A stretch of DNA of 64,000 nt from Suttonella indologenes (GCF_900460215.1 NZ_UHIA01000004.1:1248001-1312000); one strand, 5' to 3'; positions 52,282 through 62,039 are shown, counted from the first letter of the stretch. Notes: generated from the sequence alone by a model not told the origin. Numbers and translations are program-made.

Positions 52282-53675
52282 TATGCTAATTCCTTTTCCC
52301 AATCCGGACGGGATATGTCGATAAAGCGTCCTGCGACGGCGGCAGCAGCAGCCATTGCCGGACTGACCAAATGCGTGCGCGCGTTTTTGCCCTGTCTGCC
52401 TTCAAAATTGCGGTTTGAGGTGCTGGCGCAATGTTCATAGGCAGGGATTAAATCAGGGTTCATGCCGAGACAGGTCGAACAACCCGGTTCGCGCCACTGG
52501 CAGCCGGCGTCGATAAAGATTTTATCCAGCCCCTCCGCTTCGGCTTCGTGTTTAACCTGCATCGAGCCCGGCACAATAACGGCGGTAATATGCGCCGCGA
52601 CTTTGCGCCCCTTCAAAATATGTGCCGCTTCGCGCAAATCGGAAAGCCGCCCATTGGTACAGGAACCGATAAAGACATGCTTCAGCGGAATATCTTTTTT
52701 CGCCATACCTCCTGAAATCGCCATATATTCCAAGGCTTTTTCATTTGCCGCCGCTTGTGCCGGCACATTTTCCTCAATGCCGCCGCCCATGCCGGGGTGC
52801 GTGCCCCAAGTAACCTGCGGCGTGAGTGTATTCACATCAATCACAATCAATTGATCATAATCGCTTTCGCTGTCGGTTTTGAGCGTTTTCCAATCTTCCA
52901 CCGCCGCCAGATAAGCATCGTCTTTAGGCGCATAAGTGCGTCCTTTGACATAATCAAAAGTGGTTTGATCGGGCGCGACCAAGCCGACTTTCGCACCGCC
53001 TTCAATCGACATATTGCACAGCGTCATACGCTCTTCCATGCTCATGTTTTCAATCGTATCGCCGAAAAACTCCATCGCATAGCCGCTGCCGACCGATACG
53101 CCGTAACGGTTCAGAATATGCAAAATCACATCTTTGGCATACACGCCTACTTTGAGTTTGCCCGTTACTTTGATGCCGAGATTTTTCAATTTCGGCTGCC
53201 ACAGGGTTTGCGTGGCAAGCACATGTTCGACTTCCGAGGTGCCGATGCCGTGCGCCAATGCGCCGAAAGCACCATGCGTAGCGGTGTGGCTGTCGCCGCA
53301 GACAATCGTCTTACCCGGCAAAGTCAACCCCAATTCGGGCCCGACCATATGCACAATACCATTGCGATCATCAAACATATCCGCCAATTCAATGCCGAAT
53401 TCCGCGCAATTGCGCGCCAAAGCATCTAATTGCGCCTTTGAGATCTCATCGCGAATCGCTTGGCGATCTGCCAAAATGGTCGGGGTATTATGATCCATCG
53501 TCGCGAAAGTCTTATCCGGACGGCGCACTTTGCGCCCTGTCATACGCAGACCGTCAAAAGCCTGCGGCGTCGTCACTTCGTGGATTAAATGCTGGTCGAT
53601 ATACAGTAATTGCAAGGCCTCGCCATGCCCTGCAATGACATGTCTGTCCCAAAGTTTGTCGTATAAACTGCTCAT
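52281..53675 (-). CDS. leuC: 3-isopropylmalate dehydratase large subunit
   Basis: Aconitase-family [4Fe-4S] subunit of leucine synthesis. 464 residues. VCGDSHTATHGAFGALAHGI, the cluster Cys in VFIGSCTNGRLSDLREAA, and GCQWREPGCSTCLGMNPDL with the other two cluster cysteines. Coupled to leuD by a one-base overlap. leuA is not in the window. Confidence 0.97.
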   Translation of the reverse strand: MSSLYDKLWDRHVIAGHGEALQLLYIDQHLIHEVTTPQAFDGLRMTGRKVRRPDKTFATMDHNTPTILADRQAIRDEISKAQLDALARNCAEFGIELADMFDDRNGIVHMVGPELGLTLPGKTIVCGDSHTATHGAFGALAHGIGTSEVEHVLATQTLWQPKLKNLGIKVTGKLKVGVYAKDVILHILNRYGVSVGSGYAMEFFGDTIENMSMEERMTLCNMSIEGGAKVGLVAPDQTTFDYVKGRTYAPKDDAYLAAVEDWKTLKTDSESDYDQLIVIDVNTLTPQVTWGTHPGMGGGIEENVPAQAAANEKALEYMAISGGMAKKDIPLKHVFIGSCTNGRLSDLREAAHILKGRKVAAHITAVIVPGSMQVKHEAEAEGLDKIFIDAGCQWREPGCSTCLGMNPDLIPAYEHCASTSNRNFEGRQGKNARTHLVSPAMAAAAAVAGRFIDISRPDWEKELA

Positions 53676-53688
53676 GATGTTTTCCTAT

Positions 53689-54738
53689 TTATAAATGCCG
53701 TATCAATTCGGCGGTAAATTCGGCGGTGGAAAGCGGATTGGTTTTGTTTAAATCACCGGTCAAACGATTACTCTGCATCATTTTCTCTACCGCCGCTTCA
53801 ATCGCTTCAGCGGCAGCGCTTTGTCCCAAACTATGACGCAGCATCATCGCCGCCGATAAAATCGTTGCAATCGGATTGGCAATACCCTTGCCGGCAATAT
53901 CCGGTGCGCTGCCGTGCGCAGGCTCATACAAATACGGACCTTGCGCATTAAAACTCGCCGAAGCCAATACGCCCAAACTGCCGCCTAAAACGCTCGCCTC
54001 ATCGGAAAGAATATCGCCGAACAGATTTTCCGTCACTATCACGTCAAAATCCGCCGGACGCGTGACCAAATGCATCGCCATCGCATCAACATATTCATGG
54101 CTGACCTGCACTTCAGGATAATCCGCCGCCACTATTTGCACACGCTGCCGCCATAATTTGCTGCTTGCCAGCACGTTCGCCTTATCCACCGACACCAGCT
54201 TTTTGCGGCGCGTCTGGGCGACACGGAAAGCATAATGTAGGACACGATCAATTTGCACGACCGTATAAGTAATCGAATCTAAGGCTTCCTGCTCGCCCAA
54301 ATGCCGCGGTTCGCCGAAATAGGCGCCGCCGGATAACTCGCGCACAATCACCAAATCCGTGCCATCGACAATCTCAGGCTTAATCGGCGAATGCTGAAGC
54401 AATGCGCCCGAAACCTTCAAGGGACGCACATTGGCAAACACATCCAGCGCTTTGCGCAAAGCTAACAAACCTTGCTCGGGGCGCTGTGCGGCATTATCCC
54501 ACTTCGGACCGCCGACCGAACCCAAAAACACCGCATCGCAGTCTTTAATTGCCGCCTGCACAGGGGCGGCAAACGGTTCGCCGTAGACATCAATCCCCGC
54601 GCCGCCAAAAGCAAAATCCTGCCACGCAATGGCAAAATCAAAACGCGTCTGCACCGCCGCCAATACCTGCTTGGCACTCGCCACAATTTCAGGCCCGATA
54701 CCGTCGCCTGCCAAACATACAATGTTATATTGCTGCAT
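53689..54738 (-). CDS. leuB: 3-isopropylmalate dehydrogenase
   Basis: NAD-dependent oxidative decarboxylase of leucine synthesis. 349 residues. CLAGDGIGPEIVASAKQVL at the start, LFGSVGGPKWD-like FLGSVGGPKWDNAAQRPEQG, RELSGGAYFG, VTENLFGDILSDEASVLGGS and EPAHGSAPDIAGKGIANPIA. First gene of leuB-leuC-leuD, 13 bases before leuC. Confidence 0.96.
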   Translation of the reverse strand: MQQYNIVCLAGDGIGPEIVASAKQVLAAVQTRFDFAIAWQDFAFGGAGIDVYGEPFAAPVQAAIKDCDAVFLGSVGGPKWDNAAQRPEQGLLALRKALDVFANVRPLKVSGALLQHSPIKPEIVDGTDLVIVRELSGGAYFGEPRHLGEQEALDSITYTVVQIDRVLHYAFRVAQTRRKKLVSVDKANVLASSKLWRQRVQIVAADYPEVQVSHEYVDAMAMHLVTRPADFDVIVTENLFGDILSDEASVLGGSLGVLASASFNAQGPYLYEPAHGSAPDIAGKGIANPIATILSAAMMLRHSLGQSAAAEAIEAAVEKMMQSNRLTGDLNKTNPLSTAEFTAELIRHL

Positions 54739-54906
54739 TTCTTTCCCTAGTATTCATTGCAAAGACAGGCATTATACGCATTGCCTGCATTTTTTCTCAC
54801 TAAAAAACGAGCGTATTTGGCAAAACATTAGGCAAAAACACTCACAATTTGCGCCGATAAGATATTTTTCGCTGCGTTGTAAAAGGTAGCGCCGCCAAAG
54901 CGCTGA

Positions 54907-54945
54907 TTGACGGATTTTTCTCAGCCGCGTATAGTCTTGCTATAC
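54907..54945 (+). promoter_or_regulatory. higBA promoter with overlapping operator palindrome
   Basis: TTGACG (54907-54912), exactly 17 bases, TATAGT (54930-54935). The -10 box is part of the perfect palindrome GTATAG-TCTTG-CTATAC (54929-54945), just ahead of the higB ribosome site AGGAG. HigA binding here would block transcription, the usual autoregulation of these modules. Confidence 0.7.
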
Positions 54946-54955
54946 AGGAGCGGAT

Positions 54956-55234
54956 ATGATTCGAAGTTTCAAACATAAAGGCTTGGAGAAGTTTTTCAAA
55001 ACAGGCAGCACGGCGGGCATTCAAGCCAATCATGCGGCTAAATTACGCCTGCAATTAACCACTTTAAACAACGCCACTTGTCCGCAGGATATGAATGCTC
55101 CCTCATGGCGATTGCATCAACTCTCAGGCAATTTGAAAGACCATTGGAGCATTAGCGTTAACGGCAATTGGCGCCTGACTTTCCGCTTTGAAAACGGCAA
55201 TGCCGAAATTGTTGACTATCAGGATTATCACTAA
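54956..55234 (+). CDS. higB: HigB-type mRNA interferase toxin
   Basis: 92 residues of the RelE/HigB fold: MIRSFKHKGLEKFFKTGSTA, then WRLHQLSGNLKDHWSISVNG and NWRLTFRFENGNAEIVDYQD. It degrades ribosome-bound mRNA when freed from HigA. Toxin-first order, followed 10 bases later by higA, is characteristic of higBA. Confidence 0.92.
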   Translation: MIRSFKHKGLEKFFKTGSTAGIQANHAAKLRLQLTTLNNATCPQDMNAPSWRLHQLSGNLKDHWSISVNGNWRLTFRFENGNAEIVDYQDYH

Positions 55235-55244
55235 GGAGCAAAAA

Positions 55245-55535
55245 ATGAACATGCACAATCCCGCACATCCCGGCTTGGTCTTAAGAGAATATTTAGAAGA
55301 TATCAGCATTACCGAAGCAGCGCAGCGCTTAGGCGTTACGCGCGCCGCCTTATCGCGTATCCTCAACGGCAAAGCCGCCATCAGCGCGGAAATGGCGGTA
55401 CGCATATCCATCTTATTAAAAACCAGCAGCACCATGTGGATTAACATGCAAGCCGCCTACGATTTATGGCAGGCAGAACAACGCAATCACGATTTCGTGA
55501 TTCCGCTGTCGGAACCTTTACCGCTGGAGACTTAA
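55245..55535 (+). CDS. higA: HigA-type antitoxin
   Basis: 96 residues from the ATG at 55245 (AAGGAG ahead). XRE helix-turn-helix: NPAHPGLVLREYLEDISITE, AAQRLGVTRAALSRILNGKA, AISAEMAVRISILLKTSSTM and a C-terminal WINMQAAYDLWQAEQ. It neutralises HigB and represses the operon. The frame is open upstream to 55188, but that lies inside higB. Confidence 0.93.
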   Translation: MNMHNPAHPGLVLREYLEDISITEAAQRLGVTRAALSRILNGKAAISAEMAVRISILLKTSSTMWINMQAAYDLWQAEQRNHDFVIPLSEPLPLET

Positions 55536-55606
55536 CATCCGGCGGCATCATCCGCCCGATTTCTGCTATTCTAGCCTCTCTTTTTTAGCAACCATGCGCG
55601 CTGCGC

Positions 55607-55632
55607 TGCCTAGTCCCATGATGTACTAGGCA
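55607..55632. promoter_or_regulatory. Palindrome ahead of ampG
   Basis: TGCCTAGT and ACTAGGCA, 10 bases apart, 26 bases before the ampG start. Either an operator or a hairpin in the leader; no T-run follows, so it is not a typical terminator. Confidence 0.4.
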
Positions 55633-55657
55633 TGAAACATCGCGCTTAAAACGCCCT

Positions 55658-57184
55658 ATGACCTCTATTTCCCGTTATCTGCAAGCCACCCGTATCTACA
55701 CCGACTCGCGCGCCCTGATTCTCTTTGCTTTCGGCATTGCCGCCGGTCTGCCGAATGTTTTAATTTTTTCCACCCTGACTCTATGGCTGGGCGAAGCGGG
55801 CATTAAGCGCGAAACCATCACTTTATTCAGCTGGGCATCACTGGCATATTCTTTCAAATTCATTTGGGCACCGCTATTGGATTCCCTGCAATTGCCGCTG
55901 CTTTCGCCGCGTTTGGGCAAACGCCGCGCTTGGCTCTTATTCAGCCAAATCGGCGTAGTTGCCACGCTTTGCCTGATGGCGCTGACCAATCCGCAAACGC
56001 CGCAGGCGCTCTTTATCATGGCGGCGGCAGCCGTACTGGTCGGCTTTTTTTCCGCCACCCAAGACATCGCCATTGATGCCTACCGCATTGAAATCGCCGA
56101 AGGCAATATTCAACTGCAAGCCGTGACCTCCGCCATGTATGTGGCGGGCTATCGCGTCGGCATGCTGATTGCCGGTGCAGGCGCGCTCTATCTCGCCGAA
56201 TATTTAGGCTCCAGTACCAAGGCTTACCACTATCAGGCTTGGCAATACACCTATCTTTGCATGGCGCTAACGATGGCGATCGCACTGCTGATTACCCTGC
56301 TCTCGCCGACGCCCACAACGGACAATAATGCTGCCGCACATATCAGCACCGGCAATAATCTGCGCCTCTTCGCCCTATTTCTGCTCAGCATTGCCGCCTT
56401 CATTCTCGCCTTTCGTTTGAGCGGCGTCGTTTTTACCTTCGGCGGTAGTCCCCTCATCGCCTTTATCCGCGAATTACTGTGCTTTGCCACCGCTATTGCC
56501 GCCGCCACCGCCGCCGCTTATATAGCAATACGCGCAGGACTCATCGCCAAAAACATTGCCGCGCAAGCATGGCTGATGCCGATTAGCGACTTCTTTGAAC
56601 GCTACGGCAAATCCGCTCTATGGCTCTTGCTGCTGATCGGCTTTTATCGCATCTCCGACATCGTCGCCGGTGCAATTGCCAACACCTTCTATCAAGAAAG
56701 CGGCTTTAGCAAAAGCGAAATTGCCAAAGTCTCCAAAGTCTTCGGCTTATTCATGACCCTATTCGGCGGCTTTTTAGGCGGACTGCTCTCGCAGCGCATC
56801 GCCCTGATGCGCCTCATGCTGCTGGGCGGACTGCTTGCCAGCCTGACCAATCTGCTCTTTGCGGCTTTGCACTACTATCCGCAAATGTCCATGCTCTATC
56901 TCACGATCAGCTTTGATAATTTTGCCATGGGACTCAGCAATACCGTCTTTGTCGCCTTTCTATCCGCATTAACCAGCATCCGCTTCACCGCTACGCAATA
57001 CGCCATCTTCAGCTCATTCATGACCCTGTTCCCGAAAATCCTCGGCGGCTACAGCGGCGCCATGGTCCACAATATGGGCGGCTACCCTGCTTTTTTCTGC
57101 TTTACCGCCGCCCTCGGGCTGCCCGTTTTATGGCTGATTCATTTTATCGGGCGGCGCATGGAATTTACCCATCAACAACCCTGA
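55658..57184 (+). CDS. ampG: AmpG-like muropeptide permease (MFS)
   Basis: Imports anhydromuropeptides from the periplasm for cell-wall recycling. 508 residues, about 12-14 membrane helices. FAFGIAAGLPNVLIFSTLTL, SFKFIWAPLLDSLQLPL, LGKRRAWLLFSQIGVV, VGFFSATQDIAIDAYRIE and MVHNMGGYPAFFCFTAALGL match AmpG. Confidence 0.92.
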   Translation: MTSISRYLQATRIYTDSRALILFAFGIAAGLPNVLIFSTLTLWLGEAGIKRETITLFSWASLAYSFKFIWAPLLDSLQLPLLSPRLGKRRAWLLFSQIGVVATLCLMALTNPQTPQALFIMAAAAVLVGFFSATQDIAIDAYRIEIAEGNIQLQAVTSAMYVAGYRVGMLIAGAGALYLAEYLGSSTKAYHYQAWQYTYLCMALTMAIALLITLLSPTPTTDNNAAAHISTGNNLRLFALFLLSIAAFILAFRLSGVVFTFGGSPLIAFIRELLCFATAIAAATAAAYIAIRAGLIAKNIAAQAWLMPISDFFERYGKSALWLLLLIGFYRISDIVAGAIANTFYQESGFSKSEIAKVSKVFGLFMTLFGGFLGGLLSQRIALMRLMLLGGLLASLTNLLFAALHYYPQMSMLYLTISFDNFAMGLSNTVFVAFLSALTSIRFTATQYAIFSSFMTLFPKILGGYSGAMVHNMGGYPAFFCFTAALGLPVLWLIHFIGRRMEFTHQQP

Positions 57185-57193
57185 CGCGCTATA

Positions 57194-57305
57194 CTATGCA
57201 GTCGGAGAAGTGAGAAAGTAGTACAAGGCGGCGAGCCGCAGACGGTACAAGAGCGTACGGCAAGGCGAGCCAACGCCGTAATACTTTTTCAATTCTTCGA
57301 CTATA
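57194..57305. repeat. Family-C miniature element
   Basis: About 112 bp. Left end CTATGCAGTCGGAGAAGTGA, right end TTTTTCAATTCTTCGACTATA; interior GGCGGCGAGCCGCAGACGGT. It is the most GC-rich copy, and its minus strand gives the uninterrupted version of the sequence split by the family-A insertion at 33047-33138. Confidence 0.82.
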
Positions 57306-57333
57306 GCCGCTCATTTACTCGGAGTCTGCCCCC

Positions 57334-58134
57334 ATGCCAAACATCAAAATCATCTTCTTTGACATTGACGATACCCTAATGCGCAAAGAAGACGGCTATC
57401 TGCCGCCCGATTTGCCCGACCACCTGCAAGCCCTCAAAGCCAAAGGCATCCTTACCGCCATTGCCACAGGACGCAGCTTGGGCATCATTCCGCAAGCCAT
57501 CCAAGATCTTATCCAAACGGCGGGCATCGATATCATCAGCGGTGCAAACGGACAAGTTGCCCTACATCATGGCGACATACTGCACGAACATCCCATACCG
57601 CAGGAAGATCTAAAGCAACTCATCGCCCTTGCCGAAGATAAAGGCTGGGGCTATTTGCTCCACGGCAGAGAAGCACTCTGCGTTTCAAGACTCGACCACC
57701 GCGTTATGCAGGCCATGTACGGCATAGAACCGTGGTTTGTCCATCCCAAACTGCATCAAGAAAGCGCCATCCATCAATTCGGCTACTTCATTAACAGTCA
57801 AGAAGCCGCCGAACTCGCCCAAGAACTGCCGCAATTAAGATTAAGCGACCGCTACATCTACACCCCTTGGCATGAATACGGCTGCGACCTCATTCCCAGC
57901 CAAGGCAGCAAAGCCCGCGGCATTCGCGAAATCTGCGACAACCTGAATATCGACATCAGCCAAGTCGCCGCCTTCGGCGACGGACTCAACGACATCGATA
58001 TGCTCAAAAGCGTCGGACTCGGTATCGCCATGGGCAATGCCTGCGAAGAACTCAAAGCCGTCGCCGATTACATCACCGACGACATCGACCGGCAAGGCAT
58101 TGCCAATGCCCTGCGCCATTTTCAACTCATCTAA
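57334..58134 (+). CDS. HAD-superfamily Cof-type phosphatase
   Basis: 266 residues. DxD motif FFDIDDTLMRK (Asp10, Asp12), ATGRSLGIIPQAIQD motif II, a C2-type cap in the middle, and the motif AAFGDGLNDIDMLKSVGLGI with the metal-binding aspartates. Likely a sugar-phosphate or nucleotide phosphatase. It heads a three-gene unit with a small lipoprotein and pdxY. Confidence 0.88.
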   Translation: MPNIKIIFFDIDDTLMRKEDGYLPPDLPDHLQALKAKGILTAIATGRSLGIIPQAIQDLIQTAGIDIISGANGQVALHHGDILHEHPIPQEDLKQLIALAEDKGWGYLLHGREALCVSRLDHRVMQAMYGIEPWFVHPKLHQESAIHQFGYFINSQEAAELAQELPQLRLSDRYIYTPWHEYGCDLIPSQGSKARGIREICDNLNIDISQVAAFGDGLNDIDMLKSVGLGIAMGNACEELKAVADYITDDIDRQGIANALRHFQLI

Positions 58135-58143
58135 GGAGAAACT

Positions 58144-58341
58144 GTGAAAACCCACCTCATTTTACTCGGCCTATGCAGCCTCATGCTCCATGCCTGCGAC
58201 AATAACAAAAGCGAAAGTCAAAGCAAAGCAGAAGACAACCCCATGTTAAAACTGCAAAATGACACCACAAACAAAGCGCAAAACGCCGTCAATCAAGCCA
58301 CCCAAGAACAAAGCAAACAACTCGAGGAGATCGGTCAATGA
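58144..58341 (+). CDS. Small lipoprotein
   Basis: 65 residues, GTG start with AAGGAGAAA ahead. Lipobox LMLHAC after a short hydrophobic stretch (HLILLGLCSLMLHAC); the mature part is a Gln/Asn/Lys-rich, probably helical chain. Function unknown. Its last 4 bases overlap pdxY. Confidence 0.7.
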   Translation: MKTHLILLGLCSLMLHACDNNKSESQSKAEDNPMLKLQNDTTNKAQNAVNQATQEQSKQLEEIGQ

Positions 58342-59177
58342 GCAAAAGCGACAGCAATCCGCTGAACATAGACGTCATTTCCATTCAATCGCAAGTCGTT
58401 TACGGCATGGTCGGCAACAATGCCGTCGTGCCGGTTCTGCAAGCCCATGGCTTAAACGTCTGCATCGTCCCTACCGTCTATCTGTCCAACTCGCCGCTCT
58501 ATAACAGCCTTCACGGCGGCGTGATTCCCGAAGACTGGTTTACCGGCTATCTGCAAGCCATTGAAGACCGCGGCGTGCTGAACAAATGCCGCAGCATCCT
58601 GCTCGGCTATCTCGGCAGCAGCGCGCAAGCCGACATTCTCAGCACATGGCTGGCAAAAGTGCAGCAACAACATCCGCACATCACCATACAAATCGACCCC
58701 GTACTCGGCGATATCGACTGCGGCTTCTACGTCGATCAAAGCCTCAACCAAGCCTACCGCGAAAAACTGCGCTACCTCGCCCACGGCATGACCCCCAACC
58801 ACTTCGAGCTAGAATGCCTGTGCGGTGAAAAACTGCAAAGCCTCGAGCAAACCATTGCCGGCGCACGCAGCCTACTTTCGGAGCAAACCCAATGGATTAT
58901 TACCACCAGCGCCGCGCCCGAAACATGGCAAGAAGGACAAATGCAAATCCTGATCGTGCAAAAAGACGGATATGAAGTGCAAAGCCATGCCTACTACAAA
59001 ACCTCCGCCCAAGGCACCGGCGACACCTTTGCCTCTACCCTTGCCGCGCAGATGCTCAAAGGCAAAAGCCTCAGCGAAGCCACCCGCCTCGCCTCCGAGC
59101 AAGTGGTGCGCACCATCTTGCGCACCAATGCCGAAGACAGCAATGAACTACAACTCATCGCCACTCTGCAACAATAA
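58338..59177 (+). CDS. pdxY: Pyridoxal kinase PdxY
   Basis: Salvage of vitamin B6: phosphorylates pyridoxal to PLP. 279 residues of the ribokinase fold: DVISIQSQVVYGMVGNNAVV, VPTVYLSNSPLYNSLHGG, QIDPVLGDIDCGFYVD, MTPNHFELECLCGEKL and SAQGTGDTFASTLAAQML. Translationally coupled to the small lipoprotein gene. Confidence 0.94.
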   Translation: MSKSDSNPLNIDVISIQSQVVYGMVGNNAVVPVLQAHGLNVCIVPTVYLSNSPLYNSLHGGVIPEDWFTGYLQAIEDRGVLNKCRSILLGYLGSSAQADILSTWLAKVQQQHPHITIQIDPVLGDIDCGFYVDQSLNQAYREKLRYLAHGMTPNHFELECLCGEKLQSLEQTIAGARSLLSEQTQWIITTSAAPETWQEGQMQILIVQKDGYEVQSHAYYKTSAQGTGDTFASTLAAQMLKGKSLSEATRLASEQVVRTILRTNAEDSNELQLIATLQQ

Positions 59178-59184
59178 TCTTCTC

Positions 59185-59215
59185 GACGCCATGCACATGC
59201 TTTAAGCATGGCGTC
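59185..59215 (+). terminator. Probable terminator after pdxY
   Basis: Perfect 10-bp stem GACGCCATGC / GCATGGCGTC with an 11-base loop, 7 bases after the stop; only a short T-run (CGCCTTTA) follows, so strength is uncertain. Confidence 0.55.
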
Positions 59216-59328
59216 CGCCTTTATAAAGCAAGCGCCAGGCACGCCAATCAAAAGCCCGTCTTCGCAATTCTTGCTCATTGGCGCCGCATTACCTAAAATG
59301 CCCTTTTTTCAGAAACCCTTCATTAAAT

Positions 59329-61146
59329 ATGTCAGATCAAGAATCCCCCAAAAAAATTCCCAAACTTGCTTATGCACTGATTGCGGCGGCAGGTTTAGGT
59401 ATGCTGTTTCTCGATAATCCTTTCTCGCAAAATCAGCATGTTGATAATGCGGTTGCCGATGTGAACGGACAGGAAATCAGCCGTCATCAAGTCGATCGTA
59501 TGTTTAGCGATTTGCGCGCGCGCGCCAATCCCGACATCGCCGACAGCACCTTGCGTCAAAATGCCCTCGATGCGCTGATTAGCCAAGTCCTGCTGCGTCA
59601 GCACGCCTTGGGTAGCGGCTATCAATTATCCGATCAAGCTCTGTATCAATACATTAAAGGCGAATTCGGCGACGAAGCCACTTATCAGCAAATGCTGGAC
59701 AGCAACCGCATCACGGCGCAAGCCTATCAGGAAGGGTTGCGCCAAAGCCAAAGCGTGGAAAACTACTACCGCATACTCAGCGCCGCCGCTGCCGCACCTG
59801 AAGCGAACCAAGCCCTGCTGGCGCAATTAAGCCTTGCCCGCGACGTGCACGGCATCCGCATTCCGCTTGCGCCTTTTGCCGCGCAAATCGCTGTGGACGA
59901 AGCGGCATTGGCGCAATATTTCCAAGAACATCAAGGCGAATATTTAAGCCAGCCTTGGGTCAATATCAGCTATCTTTTGCTCAACCCTGCCGCGCTTGCC
60001 GACCCTAGCCAAATTACGGCAGAACAGTTAGCCGCCGCCCGTGCGCAACGCGCCGAAAATGTGGTGCGCGGTGGACAATATCTGATTTTCGACCATGCCG
60101 CCGATGCCGAACAAGCCGCTGCCGATATCGGCGCCGGCAATCGCAGTTTCGCCGATGTTTCCGCCGCGATTAGCCAAGGCGAGATTGCAGGGCAGGCGGG
60201 CGATTTGAACCCGAATGCCAAAGGCAAAGGCATCAGCAAAGAAGTCGATGAAGCCTTGTTTGCCATCAACACCATCGGCGGCGTATCGCCGGTTTTTAAC
60301 ACCGAATACGGCGCAATGCTCGTGCAACTAGGGAGCATCGAAGGTGCGGAAAATCTTGATGACGCCGCCCTGCGGCAGGAAATTGCACGCGAGCAAAGCC
60401 AAGAACAATTCACCGACATTGCCAATCGCCTGTTTGACGCCGCACAAAGCGGTACGCCTTTAGCCGATTTGGCGCATCAGGCGGGCTTAAGCGTAGCGCA
60501 TTTAGAGGGCGTCAATCCGAGCAGCCGGCAAGCCGAATGGTTAAGCCATGCCCAAGTGCAGGAAGCCTTGTTCGGCGGCAAAGCCTTGGCGGTCAAAGCG
60601 CCTGTGCAGGCAATCGATTTAGGCAATGCCAGCTTGTTTATGGTCGTTGATGAACGCGGCGAAGCTGCACCGCAGCCATTAGAAAACGTGCGCGAGCAAG
60701 TGGTGCAGGACTATCAAAACGAGAAGGCGAAAGCCGACCAGCAAGCCGCAGCAAAAGCGATTGAAGAAGCCTTGGCAAACGCCTCCGCCGAATTGGGCGA
60801 GCTAATCGCACAAGCGCAGGGCGAAGAAGGACACTATAGCCAATTAAGCTATTTGAGCGCGCCCGAGGCAGAGCTCGACCCCATCATGTACAGCTTCTTG
60901 ATGGAGCAAAACACCCCGCTTGCCAGCCATGAATTACCCGACCAATCGATTGTGGTAGCGCGCATCAAGGCGGTTTATCCTTTGCCGGAAGACAAAGCCG
61001 ATGCCCAGCTGCGCGAAGTGCTCGGTCAGCAAGAACGCATCGCGCAAATCCGCGCTATGCAGGAAGGCTTGGACCAATGGCTGCGTGCGCAAAGCAAAAT
61101 CCGCGTGGATAATGCCGCCTTAAGCGCTGACACCGTCGCGAACTAA
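59329..61146 (+). CDS. ppiD: Periplasmic folding chaperone PpiD
   Basis: Membrane-anchored parvulin-type protein at the Sec translocon. About 605 residues from the ATG at 59329 (MSDQESPKKIPKLAYALIAA), which opens a single N-terminal membrane helix (about 13-30). A SurA-like chaperone domain follows (VADVNGQEISRHQVDRMFSD, QNALDALISQVLLRQHALGS) and a central PPIase-like region (GEIAGQAGDLNPNAKGKGIS). Size and order match E. coli PpiD. No good ribosome site is visible at the chosen start. eamA follows after 5 bases. Confidence 0.9.
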   Translation: MSDQESPKKIPKLAYALIAAAGLGMLFLDNPFSQNQHVDNAVADVNGQEISRHQVDRMFSDLRARANPDIADSTLRQNALDALISQVLLRQHALGSGYQLSDQALYQYIKGEFGDEATYQQMLDSNRITAQAYQEGLRQSQSVENYYRILSAAAAAPEANQALLAQLSLARDVHGIRIPLAPFAAQIAVDEAALAQYFQEHQGEYLSQPWVNISYLLLNPAALADPSQITAEQLAAARAQRAENVVRGGQYLIFDHAADAEQAAADIGAGNRSFADVSAAISQGEIAGQAGDLNPNAKGKGISKEVDEALFAINTIGGVSPVFNTEYGAMLVQLGSIEGAENLDDAALRQEIAREQSQEQFTDIANRLFDAAQSGTPLADLAHQAGLSVAHLEGVNPSSRQAEWLSHAQVQEALFGGKALAVKAPVQAIDLGNASLFMVVDERGEAAPQPLENVREQVVQDYQNEKAKADQQAAAKAIEEALANASAELGELIAQAQGEEGHYSQLSYLSAPEAELDPIMYSFLMEQNTPLASHELPDQSIVVARIKAVYPLPEDKADAQLREVLGQQERIAQIRAMQEGLDQWLRAQSKIRVDNAALSADTVAN

Positions 61147-61151
61147 GCCCC

Positions 61152-62039
61152 ATGCTTTGGCTGATTTTTACGCTCTTTGCCGCCTTGACTCAGGCGGTAC
61201 GCAATGCCCTGCAAAAGCAGCTCAGCCAAAGCGTGCCGACCCTCGGCGTTACGCTGGCGCGCTTTCTCGCCGCATGGCCTTTGGCATTGCTTTATCTGCT
61301 GGCGCAAAGCCGACTCGCCCAAGGGCGCGGCGAAGCCATCGGCTTGGAACAGCTAAGCCTTGCCTTTTATCTCTATTGCTTTGCCGCCAGCCTCGCGCAA
61401 ATCATCGCCACTGCCCTAATGGTGCAGCTCTTTCGTTTGAAAAACTATGCCATTGGCGTCGGCTTGGCGCGCAGCGAAGCCATGCTGGCGGCGATTATCG
61501 GCGTCTGCTTCTTCAGCAGTCCGCTCAGTCCCTTGGGTTGGCTGGGCGTGATACTCGGCAGTTACGGCGTTCTGCTCCTAAGCGGCGGCACCTTGCGCAG
61601 CCTCTCGCCGCGCGTAATCTGCTTGGGACTTGTCTGCGGATTATGCTTTGCCCTGACATCACTTTGGGTGCGCCAAGCCAGTTTAAGCCTTGCCGCACCG
61701 CCCCTGCTCGCCGCCGCTTGGACATTATTCGCCGTGATTTTCATCGAAGCCTGCGGACTCGGCGCCTATTTGCTGTGGCGCGACCGCAATGCCCTGCGCC
61801 GACTATTGGCGCAACCGCGTCTCTTACTTGCTACCAGCGCGGCATCCTGTATCGCCTCGCTGTTTTGGTTCAGCGCAATGAGCCTGCAAAATGTGGCGAT
61901 TGTGAAAACCGTCGGGCAAATCGAAATCCTCTTTATGCTGCTGATTTCGCGCTTTGTATTTAAAGAACAATTGAAAAAACAAGACGGTCTGGGCTTGATG
62001 CTGATTTGCTGCGCCGCGCTATTGTTGCTGTGGTTGTAA
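61152..62039 (+). CDS. EamA/DMT-family transporter
   Basis: 295 residues with ten hydrophobic segments in two EamA repeats (LWLIFTLFAALTQAVRNALQ to about 140, then ICLGLVCGLCFALTSLWVRQ to the end). Drug/metabolite transporter superfamily; the substrate is unknown. Five bases downstream of ppiD, probably cotranscribed. Confidence 0.88.
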   Translation: MLWLIFTLFAALTQAVRNALQKQLSQSVPTLGVTLARFLAAWPLALLYLLAQSRLAQGRGEAIGLEQLSLAFYLYCFAASLAQIIATALMVQLFRLKNYAIGVGLARSEAMLAAIIGVCFFSSPLSPLGWLGVILGSYGVLLLSGGTLRSLSPRVICLGLVCGLCFALTSLWVRQASLSLAAPPLLAAAWTLFAVIFIEACGLGAYLLWRDRNALRRLLAQPRLLLATSAASCIASLFWFSAMSLQNVAIVKTVGQIEILFMLLISRFVFKEQLKKQDGLGLMLICCAALLLLWL

